This document shows, piece by piece, positions 26,054 through 34,497 of a stretch of DNA of 64,000 nt; position 1 is the first letter of the stretch, and each line of letters starts with the position of its first letter. This DNA is from Crocinitomicaceae bacterium (GTDB lineage: Bacteria; Bacteroidota; Bacteroidia; Flavobacteriales_D; Crocinitomicaceae), in NCBI GenBank assembly GCA_017983465.1, contig JAGOBK010000006.1:62001-126000 (forward strand). The letters are read 5' to 3'. The notes beneath the pieces were generated by a model. The model was not told the origin of the DNA. It saw only the letters and a program-made list of their open reading frames with translations, and did no database searches. A program made the translations under genes and the position numbers.

Positions 26054-27637
26054 ATGAAAATAGTTTACTTCTTTATCGTTTTGCTCTCTGTTCAATGGGC
26101 ACACGCACAGACATTTGAAGACCAGTTTAAATCCGTTAAGGAGAGATTGGAACGTTGGGATCCAATTCGTGGAAATTGGTTGGCCCTTTCGATGATTGCA
26201 CTTTCTGAACGTAAAAACGTTCCTGATCGAACCTTTCCAGAGGACTTTACTCCTTATGAAATGTTGACCATGGTTCCTCTTGCTGAGCGCAGAGAAATTG
26301 AAACAATGATACAGCAAAATAGAACTCCAACTGGTTCTTTTACAAATAGTCAATGGGAAACAGTGGATTTAATTGTGACGCACTCGATGTGTAGTCAGAT
26401 TATTGGACGCAGTTATGGTGATCCACATTTGAAGTCTTTTGATCAAGCGACGTATTCTTTTCAAACAGTTGGGGAATTTGTTTTGTCTAAATCAGAGAAG
26501 AACACCTTCGAAGTTCAAACACGTCAACGTGCTCAATCTGATAATTTCTCTTTGAATGCTGCTGTAGCAATGAACGTTTCTGGAGATCGTGTTTGCTATT
26601 ACGCAAGTACGAAACCAGATCAAATGAATGGTAATTTACGCTTGAATGGAATGCCGATTCAACTTCAAGGAAGAACATATTTCCTTCCTAATGGTGGCGT
26701 GGTTCGATTTGAAGGACGAAATTATACGATTGCTTGGCCGACCGGAGAAATGGTCATTTTAGATGTGCGTTCCTCAGGTGGGTTTGGTGGATTCTTGAAT
26801 ACAACCGTTCATGTCTTTGAGTGTGATCGTTCTTCTTTCCAAGGATTGTTAGGGAATGCAAATGGAATTGCTGAAGATGATTTTCAAGGACGTAACATCG
26901 ATCGTCCAAGACCAAATTATATGGCGTTTTCAACGTTTGGAAATTCTTCCTTACAGCAAGCATCTGCATTTGCAGAAAAGGAATACCTTTCCTTTCTTGC
27001 CAAAGATTTCGCAGAAGATTGGAGAGTGACAAGTCAAACCACGTTGTTTGACTATGCGCCAGGAACATCAACAGAATACTACACTGATCGAAGATTTCCA
27101 ATGGTTCATTTAACTGTTGCAGATTTAAATCAGACGCAGCAAGACAATGCTCGAGCGCGATGTCAAGCTATGGGCATTCCTGCTGATGAAATGGGTGGAT
27201 GTATCTTTGATCAAGGATATTTAAACATTCCCCCAAATCAAGTTCCATTGCCTTCCAAACCAAATCCAACAGAAACGGTTTTGGGAACGATCAATCGTCC
27301 TGCTTTACATACGAATCAACTAGTTTTTCCTGAGGAAAATTTAGCTCCGGTAGGAGGGAACGCACCGCTTCCAATGCAAGAAAAAAATCCAACGATGAAT
27401 CGTGAAGAATTGAATCCGTCGGTAGAGAAACCGGAACGTGAAAACGAAACAAGACCAAGTGGATTTAATAGTCGACCTGAGACTCCGGTGAATAAACCAT
27501 CGCATACACCAGTTCCAATGAATCCTGTTCGTCCTGCAAATCCAGCGCCAACAAGTCCAGCTAAACCTCCTCATAATCCGATTCCATCGAGTCCAGCTAA
27601 ACCGGCTGTACCTGCAGTAAAATCAGGGAAAGGTTAA
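26054..27637 (+). CDS. Secreted protein with von Willebrand factor type D-like domain and proline-rich tail
   Basis: A 527-residue exported protein with signal peptide MKIVYFFIVLLSVQWAHAQ. Residues about 115-280 match the VWD pattern: GRSYGDPHLKSFDQATYSFQ, GEFVLSKS, FEVQTRQ, then LLGNANGIAEDDFQGR (the GLCGNxNG...DDF landmark with the first Cys missing). Residues about 385-527 are low-complexity, rich in Pro, Asn, Lys and Glu, with repeated SPAKP/NPxP units. No T9SS C-terminal signal is seen. In animals VWD domains mediate multimer assembly and adhesion; here a surface or matrix role is inferred. Ends at a strong terminator. Confidence 0.8.
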   Translation: MKIVYFFIVLLSVQWAHAQTFEDQFKSVKERLERWDPIRGNWLALSMIALSERKNVPDRTFPEDFTPYEMLTMVPLAERREIETMIQQNRTPTGSFTNSQWETVDLIVTHSMCSQIIGRSYGDPHLKSFDQATYSFQTVGEFVLSKSEKNTFEVQTRQRAQSDNFSLNAAVAMNVSGDRVCYYASTKPDQMNGNLRLNGMPIQLQGRTYFLPNGGVVRFEGRNYTIAWPTGEMVILDVRSSGGFGGFLNTTVHVFECDRSSFQGLLGNANGIAEDDFQGRNIDRPRPNYMAFSTFGNSSLQQASAFAEKEYLSFLAKDFAEDWRVTSQTTLFDYAPGTSTEYYTDRRFPMVHLTVADLNQTQQDNARARCQAMGIPADEMGGCIFDQGYLNIPPNQVPLPSKPNPTETVLGTINRPALHTNQLVFPEENLAPVGGNAPLPMQEKNPTMNREELNPSVEKPERENETRPSGFNSRPETPVNKPSHTPVPMNPVRPANPAPTSPAKPPHNPIPSSPAKPAVPAVKSGKG

Positions 27638-27660
27638 TCATTCAAATAACTGTAAATAGA

Positions 27661-27689
27661 AGGGGGGATTTTAGATCCCTCTTTTTTTT
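27661..27689 (+). terminator. Rho-independent terminator of the VWD gene
   Basis: A 9-bp stem (27661-27669 with 27675-27683, two G-U pairs) and 5-nt loop, followed by eight T. Confidence 0.85.
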
Positions 27690-27704
27690 GTTCAAATTTT
27701 GATA

Positions 27705-27737
27705 CAAAAAAGGGCGAGAATTTCTTCCCGCCCTTTT
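27705..27737 (-). terminator. Rho-independent terminator of the SprB-repeat protein gene
   Basis: AAAAGGGCG (27708-27716) pairs with CGCCCTTTT (27729-27737), and GAA with TTC inside. On the minus strand it is followed by a U6 run, 20 nt past the stop of the gene at 27758. Confidence 0.85.
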
Positions 27738-27757
27738 CCTGATAAGAGTTCACCCGA

Positions 27758-29134
27758 TTATTTAATTACTCGGTAGGTAAACGCGTTTTGAGTGTTTTTC
27801 AATTGAACAAGATATGTTCCTGCTGCAACGTTTGTCAGATCAATAGTAGAATTTGTAGGACTCACTTGACCACTTTGAATGATCTTTCCATCCATGTTCG
27901 TTAACGTAAAGTCGAACGCTGAAGTGATGTTTCCAATGTTCAATTCATTTTGAGCTGGATTAGGATAAACGTTCATTTGGGACAAGTTATTGCCTTCAAG
28001 ACCAGCTTCTTCTAAGTTTAGTACAGAAATGATGTTGTAGTAAACAGGTTGAGATTTGATTGGGCAATACAATTGTAAAATTAAATTATACAAACCAGTC
28101 GTTCCAAAAGGAATGGAGTAGTTGTAATTCACATACATATAGTTTCCATTTGTGTCAACCAAATACCAAGTTGTGTACAATGAATCTTGCGTAAACATCG
28201 TATTACCAAAAGTTGCAGACACCATGTATGCCGTGTCTAACGCCGCTAAATCAATTGTACAGTTGTAAATCCATCCTGAACTCATTGTTCCGATGACATT
28301 TGATCCTGTTGCAAGGTTACCAATAACGGTTACCGAATCAATGTTTGGAGAAGAATTCCCAATCGTACAAGACCAATTGAACGTACATTGATTATTGTCT
28401 TGTACCATAACGGTGTAGTTTCCTACACATAAATTTCCAATACTTAGAGAAGTAGATCCATTTGACCACTGTACAGTGTATGGATTTGTACCACCAACAA
28501 TATTAATGGTTGCTGAACCATCACAAGCTGTAGAACTTGTTGCGTCGATATTTGAGCAATTCACATAAAACCCTGCACATGGATTTGCGATTGTTGAATC
28601 TACAACCACCGTAGCACCTGAAGTCTCTGAACATCCATTTGCGTCAATTACTGTTACAGAATATGTTCCAATACAAAGATTCGTTAATGCTGGAGTGTTA
28701 ATCATTCCACCATTTGACCATTGATACGTATATGGTGCTGATCCGCCAACCGCCGTAACATTAACCGATCCATCGCATACATTGGCAGCGGAAGTTGGTG
28801 TGCTTCCACAGAAAATAGAATATCCAGTACATGGATTTGGAAGGTTCGTACCGATTGTAAATGTGGATGTTGACGTAAATCCACTACCCATAAACAATAG
28901 GTTATATTGACCAGCACACAAATTAGAGATCATGTAACCACCATTTTGGATAACGGTGTTTCCTTGCATCCATGTTAAACTTGCCGCAGTAACGAAGTTA
29001 TTCGTATCAACGAATGCTGAACCATCACATAGTCCGGGTGCACTTACATTTGTAACGTTCACAATAATTTGTGATTTTGCCTCAAATGTCAATAAACTTG
29101 AAAGGATAAAACTTAAGAATAAGATTCTTTTCAT
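27758..29134 (-). CDS. T9SS type A sorted protein with SprB-like repeats
   Basis: A 458-residue secreted protein. Signal peptide [21 protein letters not shown], then about four related modules of roughly 60-80 residues, each with a CDGSA/CDGSV box, a PYTYQWSNG or PYTVQWSNG core and an LCxGxYxVxVxDxNxC end (for example [16 protein letters not shown]). These match the repeat of SprB, the gliding adhesin of Flavobacterium. The tail has the type A sorting signal: [40 protein letters not shown]. SprB itself is far longer; this is a short cousin. A surface adhesin role is inferred. Confidence 0.85.
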   Translation of the reverse strand: MKRILFLSFILSSLLTFEAKSQIIVNVTNVSAPGLCDGSAFVDTNNFVTAASLTWMQGNTVIQNGGYMISNLCAGQYNLLFMGSGFTSTSTFTIGTNLPNPCTGYSIFCGSTPTSAANVCDGSVNVTAVGGSAPYTYQWSNGGMINTPALTNLCIGTYSVTVIDANGCSETSGATVVVDSTIANPCAGFYVNCSNIDATSSTACDGSATINIVGGTNPYTVQWSNGSTSLSIGNLCVGNYTVMVQDNNQCTFNWSCTIGNSSPNIDSVTVIGNLATGSNVIGTMSSGWIYNCTIDLAALDTAYMVSATFGNTMFTQDSLYTTWYLVDTNGNYMYVNYNYSIPFGTTGLYNLILQLYCPIKSQPVYYNIISVLNLEEAGLEGNNLSQMNVYPNPAQNELNIGNITSAFDFTLTNMDGKIIQSGQVSPTNSTIDLTNVAAGTYLVQLKNTQNAFTYRVIK

Positions 29135-29175
29135 AATAAAAATTTTGTGTTTAGACGACCCGAAGTTACGAAAGG

Positions 29176-29209
29176 TTGCTTATATATCCTTGTGTATTGC
29201 TTAATTTTG
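29176..29209 (+). promoter_or_regulatory. Promoter abutting pafA
   Basis: TTG at 29176-29178 (possible -33), 23-nt spacer and TAATTTTG at 29202-29209. The ATG at 29214 follows after 4 nt (attc), predicting a leaderless mRNA. Confidence 0.55.
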
Positions 29210-29213
29210 ATTC

Positions 29214-30851
29214 ATGAAAAACTTAGGTCTGAGGATTTTACTCCTTTTCTGTACACTTGGCGTACAAATCAACGCTCAAAAACAACCCAAAATCATCGTT
29301 GGAATTGTTGTCGATCAGATGTGCTACGATTATTTATATCGGTATCAGCAGCATTTTGGTGCGGGTGGATTCAATCGCTTTCTCAATAAAGGTTTGAATT
29401 GTCGCAATACACAATACAATTACGTTCCTACTTATACGGGACCTGGACATGCATCTATTTACACCGGGACAACACCTTCGAATCACGGCATAGTTGCAAA
29501 TGAGTGGTATCAACGTCAAAGTAAAACATTTGTCAATTGTGTTTCTGATAAAACGGTTCAAACAGTTGGGAGTTCATCTTTGGAAGGACAAACTTCGCCA
29601 AGAAATTTGAGGACCTACACAGTTACAGATCAATTAAAGCTGGCATCACCTGAATCAAAAGTGATTTCAATTTCTATTAAGGATAGAAGTTCCATTTTAC
29701 CGGGTGGACATTTAAGCGATGGTTCTTATTGGTATGATTACGCGAGCGGGAAATTTATCACAAGTACTTACTACAAAACGGAATTACCAAAATGGTTGCA
29801 ACAGTTTAATGAATCAAGAAACGCCGACAAATATTTAAGAACTTGGGATTTATTGTATCCAAAAAACAATTATAAATCAAAAGATGAGAGTCCGTATGAA
29901 GTGATTTTAAGTGGCAAAAAAACAGCCACATTTCCTTATGATTTTAAAGAAATGTCCAGTGTTGCAAATAACGCACATCAACTATTTACGATCTCTCCAA
30001 TGGCAAATGAATTGTTAACGGATTTAGCCATCGAAGCAATGTCAAGAGAGCAGTTGGGCTTGGACAATAAAACGGATATGCTTTGTATTTCTTATTCTAC
30101 ACCGGATATTGCGGGACATGCATTTGGTCCTTATTCCTTAGAAATGGAAGACATGTATGCACGTTTGGATCGTCAATTGGAGAAATTACTTTCTCACTTA
30201 GAATCTATGTATGGGAAGGATGGCTTTGTGGTGTTTTTAACGGCAGACCATGCGGTGGTTCCAGTCCCTCAAATGTTGGTAGACCGTAAAATGCCTGGAG
30301 GATATCTTTTCTTAAATGAACGATTATCCGTTTTGAAAAATCAGGTGGTTCAAAAATATGGGGCCGACTTAATTGAGGCAGAAGAGAATCAAAACATTTA
30401 TTTGAATCAAACGCGTTTGGATTCATTGAACTTATCGAAACAAGTGGTCGCGGATTTTATTGCTGAACAAATCAGACAATGGCCGGAAGTAAAATTAGCA
30501 ATCACACAATCCTCACTTTTATCCGGAACGGAAACTTTGGATGAATGGGGTCAAATGATTCAAAAAGGTTACGATATTGCGCGAAGTGGCGAAGTGATTT
30601 TCATGTTGCAACCAGGATATTTAGCGAAATCGATAGACGAACCAAAAGCACATACAGGAACGTCACACGGTTCTGCATTTAATTATGACACACATGTTCC
30701 TTTGCTTTGGTACGGTGCAAACATTCCTTCTCAAAATTGTTTTCGTTCCATTCAAATTGTGGACATTGCCCCAACCTTGATTCATTTGATGAATTTACAG
30801 CGTACAGGAGCAATGACTGGAACTCCGATTATAGAAATACTTCAAAAATAA
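29214..30851 (+). CDS. pafA: PafA-type alkaline phosphatase
   Basis: A 545-residue exported phosphomonoesterase of the alkaline phosphatase superfamily. Signal peptide MKNLGLRILLLFCTLGVQINA. The two-zinc site and nucleophile are present: VVDQMCYDYLY (Asp), TYTGPGHASI (Thr nucleophile), STPDIAGHAFGP (Asp and His), LTADHAV (Asp-His) and a late His in TGTSHGSAFN. The SIKDRSSILPGGH motif supplies the Lys and Arg that mark PafA among its relatives. It should release phosphate from organic esters in the periplasm. Four nt separate its stop from the aminotransferase start. Confidence 0.92.
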   Translation: MKNLGLRILLLFCTLGVQINAQKQPKIIVGIVVDQMCYDYLYRYQQHFGAGGFNRFLNKGLNCRNTQYNYVPTYTGPGHASIYTGTTPSNHGIVANEWYQRQSKTFVNCVSDKTVQTVGSSSLEGQTSPRNLRTYTVTDQLKLASPESKVISISIKDRSSILPGGHLSDGSYWYDYASGKFITSTYYKTELPKWLQQFNESRNADKYLRTWDLLYPKNNYKSKDESPYEVILSGKKTATFPYDFKEMSSVANNAHQLFTISPMANELLTDLAIEAMSREQLGLDNKTDMLCISYSTPDIAGHAFGPYSLEMEDMYARLDRQLEKLLSHLESMYGKDGFVVFLTADHAVVPVPQMLVDRKMPGGYLFLNERLSVLKNQVVQKYGADLIEAEENQNIYLNQTRLDSLNLSKQVVADFIAEQIRQWPEVKLAITQSSLLSGTETLDEWGQMIQKGYDIARSGEVIFMLQPGYLAKSIDEPKAHTGTSHGSAFNYDTHVPLLWYGANIPSQNCFRSIQIVDIAPTLIHLMNLQRTGAMTGTPIIEILQK

Positions 30852-30854
30852 ACC

Positions 30855-32048
30855 ATGTCAGAACGCGATTTTTTCCTTTCCCACCTTGGTCAAACAACTC
30901 CCTTTCCTTTTTTGGTGGAAGTAGAGCGCGCGGAAGGAATTTACATATACGATAAGCAAGGAAAAGCCTATATGGATATGATTTCAGGTGTAGCGGTTAA
31001 CAACATCGGTCACCGTCATCCAAAAGTGATTTCAGCATTGAAAAATCAAATCGACAAGTACTTACATGTCATGGTTTACGGAGAATTTATTCAGGATTCT
31101 CAGCAATTATTGGTGAAGGAGCTGTTGGAGGTACTACCTGATTCGTTGGATGGTGTTTATGTTGTTAACTCTGGTACTGAAGCCATTGAAGCTGCTTTGA
31201 AATTGGCCAAAAGAGTGACGGGTAGAACAGAATTAATTTCTTTTCGCGGATCTTATCACGGCAGTACACACGGTTCCATGAGTGTTTCAGGAAACGAAGT
31301 AAAAAAACAAGCATTTCGACCATTATTGCCAGATGTTCAATTTTTACAACTGAATCAACAAGTAGATTTAGAACGCATTACTGAAAAAACTGCTGGGGTC
31401 ATTTTGGAAACGATTCAAGGAGATGCTGGAGTGCGACGTCCAAGTGTAACGTTTATGAAAGCACTGCGTCAAAGATGTGATGAGGTAGGAGCACTATTGA
31501 TCTTAGATGAAATTCAATGTGGAATGGGGAGAACAGGAAAACTGTTTGCCTTTGAACATTTCGATATTGTTCCAGATATTTTGACCCTGGGGAAAGCATT
31601 GGGAGGAGGAATGCCTATTGGCGCCTTGGTTTCATCTCAAAAACGATTGATGGAATTCACACATGCACCGATGCTTGGACATATTACTACATTTGGCGGA
31701 CATCCTGTCATTTGCGCAGCAGCAGCGGCGGCAGTTCAGGTGCTAAAGTCAGAAATTGAATGGAAAGATTTGGAAGTAAAAGCCCAACGATTTGAAGAGC
31801 GTTTTAATCAGCATCCGGAGATAGTCGAAATTCGAAGAGTCGGAATGATGTTCGCTTTTGATATGGTCAGTGCCGAACGAGTGGAACGCGTTGTTTCACG
31901 TTGTATGGAGAAAGGACTTATCACCTTTTGGTTTTTATCTCATCCATATAGTTTTAGGTTATCACCACCATTAACCATCACAGAGGATGAATTAAATTTG
32001 GCTGCCGATTTAATCCTTCAAGCCATTGAAGAAACCCGCATAGATTAG
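30855..32048 (+). CDS. Class III pyridoxal-phosphate aminotransferase
   Basis: A 397-residue fold-type I aminotransferase. Visible are NSGTEAIEAALKLAKRVTG (phosphate cup), FRGSYHGSTHGSMS, LILDEIQCGMGRTGKLFAFE (Asp contacting the PLP ring nitrogen) and LTLGKALGGGMPIGALVSS with the Schiff-base Lys. It is close to acetylornithine/4-aminobutyrate-type enzymes, but arginine-pathway genes are absent nearby and the substrate remains open. Start at 30855, 4 nt after pafA; probably co-transcribed. Confidence 0.88.
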   Translation: MSERDFFLSHLGQTTPFPFLVEVERAEGIYIYDKQGKAYMDMISGVAVNNIGHRHPKVISALKNQIDKYLHVMVYGEFIQDSQQLLVKELLEVLPDSLDGVYVVNSGTEAIEAALKLAKRVTGRTELISFRGSYHGSTHGSMSVSGNEVKKQAFRPLLPDVQFLQLNQQVDLERITEKTAGVILETIQGDAGVRRPSVTFMKALRQRCDEVGALLILDEIQCGMGRTGKLFAFEHFDIVPDILTLGKALGGGMPIGALVSSQKRLMEFTHAPMLGHITTFGGHPVICAAAAAAVQVLKSEIEWKDLEVKAQRFEERFNQHPEIVEIRRVGMMFAFDMVSAERVERVVSRCMEKGLITFWFLSHPYSFRLSPPLTITEDELNLAADLILQAIEETRID

Positions 32049-32068
32049 TGCGTTTCTTTCGAAAGCCG

Positions 32069-32076
32069 TATCTTTG
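32069..32076 (+). promoter_or_regulatory. -7 box for metF
   Basis: TATCTTTG, followed by a 17-nt A-rich segment before the ATG at 32094. This transcript would have a short leader of about 14 nt. No methionine riboswitch is visible. Confidence 0.55.
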
Positions 32077-32093
32077 CAGACGCTAAAAAAATA

Positions 32094-33044
32094 ATGAAAG
32101 TAACAGACCACATAGAAAACGCTCAAGACACTCTTTTCTCATTTGAGATTTTACCTCCTTTGAAAGGAAAGAGTATCCAATCAATTTATGAAGGAATTGA
32201 TCCTTTGATGGAATTCAAGCCAAAATTTGTGAATGTTACCTATCACCGCGAAGAATTCATCTACAAGGAGCGTGAAAATGGATTATTAGAAAAAATAGCC
32301 ATTCGTAAACGTCCAGGTACCGTTGGAATCTGTGCGGCTATTATGAATAAATATGATGTGGATGCGATACCGCATTTGATCTGTGGTGGTTTTAGCAAAG
32401 AAGAAACAGAAAACGCATTAATTGATTTGCAATTTTTGGGAATAGACAATGTTTTGGCCTTACGAGGAGACTCCATCAAAACTGAAAGTTCTTTTCGTCC
32501 ACACAAAGAGGGACATGAGTTTGCGGTCGACCTCATTCATCAGATTAGTGATATGAATAAGGGGAATTACATGATGGACGATGTTCAATTAGAACCAACG
32601 AACTTCTGTATTGGCGCCGCAGGATACCCTGAAAAACACTTTGAAGCAATGAATTTGGAAACGGATTTATTGAATGTGAAACGAAAAGTAGATGCGGGAG
32701 CATCTTATATCGTAACGCAAATGTTTTTTGATAACTCGAAGTTTTTCCGTTTTGTTGACGCTTGTCGTGCTGCTGGAATTACGGTTCCGATTATACCGGG
32801 AGTGAAACCAGTGAAAACCTTAACCCATATTTCTTTCTTGCCTAAATTCTTTCACATCGATTATCCAGTTGAGTTGTCCAATGAATTGATCAAATGCAAG
32901 GATAATAAAGCCGTTGAGCAAGTTGGAATTGAATGGGGGATTCAGCAGTCGAAAGAACTAAAAGCACACGGCGTTCCATGTATACATTATTACACGATGT
33001 CTAATTCAACTTCGGTTCAAAAAATTGCACGTGAAGTATTTTAA
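32094..33044 (+). CDS. metF: 5,10-methylenetetrahydrofolate reductase
   Basis: A 316-residue FAD-containing TIM barrel that reduces methylene-THF to methyl-THF for methionine synthesis. The entry FSFEILPPLKGKSI carries the catalytic Glu, followed by FVNVTYH, VLALRGDS, FCIGAAGYPEKHFEA, ASYIVTQMFFDNSKF and VPIIPGVKPVK, all standard. Length is normal. The small exported protein gene that follows starts 10 nt after the stop. Confidence 0.95.
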   Translation: MKVTDHIENAQDTLFSFEILPPLKGKSIQSIYEGIDPLMEFKPKFVNVTYHREEFIYKERENGLLEKIAIRKRPGTVGICAAIMNKYDVDAIPHLICGGFSKEETENALIDLQFLGIDNVLALRGDSIKTESSFRPHKEGHEFAVDLIHQISDMNKGNYMMDDVQLEPTNFCIGAAGYPEKHFEAMNLETDLLNVKRKVDAGASYIVTQMFFDNSKFFRFVDACRAAGITVPIIPGVKPVKTLTHISFLPKFFHIDYPVELSNELIKCKDNKAVEQVGIEWGIQQSKELKAHGVPCIHYYTMSNSTSVQKIAREVF

Positions 33045-33054
33045 AGTAGTAACT

Positions 33055-33585
33055 ATGAAAGCAATCCTTAGCTTATTTTTATTGTTCACCCTATCTGTTT
33101 ACGGTCAACAAATCGCGTTTAAAAATGCATTGGTTATTGGTCAGTTTGATAAGTCAGAGGATCGTTATGCAATGGAATTGAATTTAGTGGAGATCCTTCA
33201 ACAAAATGGATACAAAGCCTTGCCTTCTTTCAATTTATTGAAACAAGGAGAAGCGCTAGGGAATTTATTAAATGATTCTACACTAAACCTATTAAAATCA
33301 AAAGGAATTGATGCTTACGTTGTATTAAACGTTCGTGGCTACGACCGTAAGTTCAAATCTTCTGAAGCGAAAACGACCTTCAAGGAAATGTTAGATATGA
33401 CGAGTATTTATCACATTTACAGAGATGAAGCTACTTCCGTAACATTTGAATTCACCTTTTTTGATTTGAATAATCAATTGATTGGACGAAGTTTATTGAA
33501 ATGCGGAAATGTCTCTGATCGTGATTCCGTGATGAAACGTTTTAGAAAGAAATTACCTAAAACAATCGCAAAGGACTGGAAGTAG
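33055..33585 (+). CDS. Small exported protein of unknown function
   Basis: A 176-residue protein with signal peptide MKAILSLFLLFTLSVYGQ. The mature part has an alternating alpha/beta pattern: NALVIGQFDKSEDRYAMELNLVEILQQNGYKALPSFN, then LLKSKGIDAYVVLNVRGYD and TFEFTFFDLNNQLIGRS. This looks like the periplasmic lipoprotein/nucleotide-like fold seen in several Bacteroidota exported proteins, but I cannot name a family. The start at 33055 is preferred over one at 33025 because it gives a proper signal peptide. No Cys lipobox. Confidence 0.65.
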   Translation: MKAILSLFLLFTLSVYGQQIAFKNALVIGQFDKSEDRYAMELNLVEILQQNGYKALPSFNLLKQGEALGNLLNDSTLNLLKSKGIDAYVVLNVRGYDRKFKSSEAKTTFKEMLDMTSIYHIYRDEATSVTFEFTFFDLNNQLIGRSLLKCGNVSDRDSVMKRFRKKLPKTIAKDWK

Positions 33586-33595
33586 TAAAAAGTGC

Positions 33596-34495
33596 TTATT
33601 GCATTTCGTATTGCTTCTGCATTTCTTTATCCTCTGGAGTACTATATACCCCACATTTATTCGGTTTTTCAAACAACTTAATGAACTTCACTTGTGCTTG
33701 AATTGGCCAATATCCAGATGAATGCCAATCAAAATAAGCGTTAAATCCATCCCAATTTTTCACCGTTACGATTGGAATTGTAACACTTGGAACGAACATC
33801 CACGCCTTGTTTAAACGGATACCGACACCTAAACTATATACGAATTGAGCTGCGAGTTTTTCTTCGGTTAATCCTTGGTAGTTTCGTGTTGCAAAAATCG
33901 GATAAAAATAGTTCGTGTACGTCGTATCATTTGAAGAAGCACAATATGAGAATTGAATACCGATGCTGTTATCGATGAAGTGTTTCCTCACTTTGACAAT
34001 TTTCTTTTTCCCAAAGTAAATCAATGAATGTGCGCTATATCTTCCATATAAGTAGCCGTTTTTCATTTGTCCATATTCGTTTTGTGTGCTAATCACATCG
34101 CCAAACGCATTTTTATAAGTGATTTCGGTTTCTTCTGTTCCACGAATGAGACTAAAACCAATTCCCCAATCAAAGTAATCAATGATACGGCTTTTCTTTA
34201 AGGCTTTGATAGGCGTTCCTTTCCATTTTGGAAAATGAACCATTCCGAATTCTGCGTAAAAACCCAATTTGCTTTCTGGTGTTATGCTGTAATTTCCTCT
34301 TGCGCCGTTTAGCGTGGTAAGATCACCAAGAATTGGTTTCGTATGAAAAGAGTAGGTTGGACCAATTGAAAATTGAATACCATGGTTACTTACCACCATG
34401 TAATCGTTTCCTTTTTTCTCTGACTTAACAAATCCACCTTGTGAAAATACCTGTGAAGAAAAGAGAAGTCCAACGATGCAAATGAAATTTTTCAT
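33596..34495 (-). CDS. Putative outer-membrane or periplasmic beta-rich protein
   Basis: A 299-residue protein with signal peptide MKNFICIVGLLFSSQVFSQ. Many short amphipathic strands ending in aromatic residues (GIQFSIGPTYSFH, KLGFYAEFGMVHF, YFDWGIGFSLI, AAQFVYSLGVGIRLNKAWMF) suggest a small beta barrel. No known family recognised. It is 2 nt from the end of the kmo gene region (34498) and converges with the small exported protein gene. Confidence 0.65.
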   Translation of the reverse strand: MKNFICIVGLLFSSQVFSQGGFVKSEKKGNDYMVVSNHGIQFSIGPTYSFHTKPILGDLTTLNGARGNYSITPESKLGFYAEFGMVHFPKWKGTPIKALKKSRIIDYFDWGIGFSLIRGTEETEITYKNAFGDVISTQNEYGQMKNGYLYGRYSAHSLIYFGKKKIVKVRKHFIDNSIGIQFSYCASSNDTTYTNYFYPIFATRNYQGLTEEKLAAQFVYSLGVGIRLNKAWMFVPSVTIPIVTVKNWDGFNAYFDWHSSGYWPIQAQVKFIKLFEKPNKCGVYSTPEDKEMQKQYEMQ

Positions 34496-34497
34496 AC

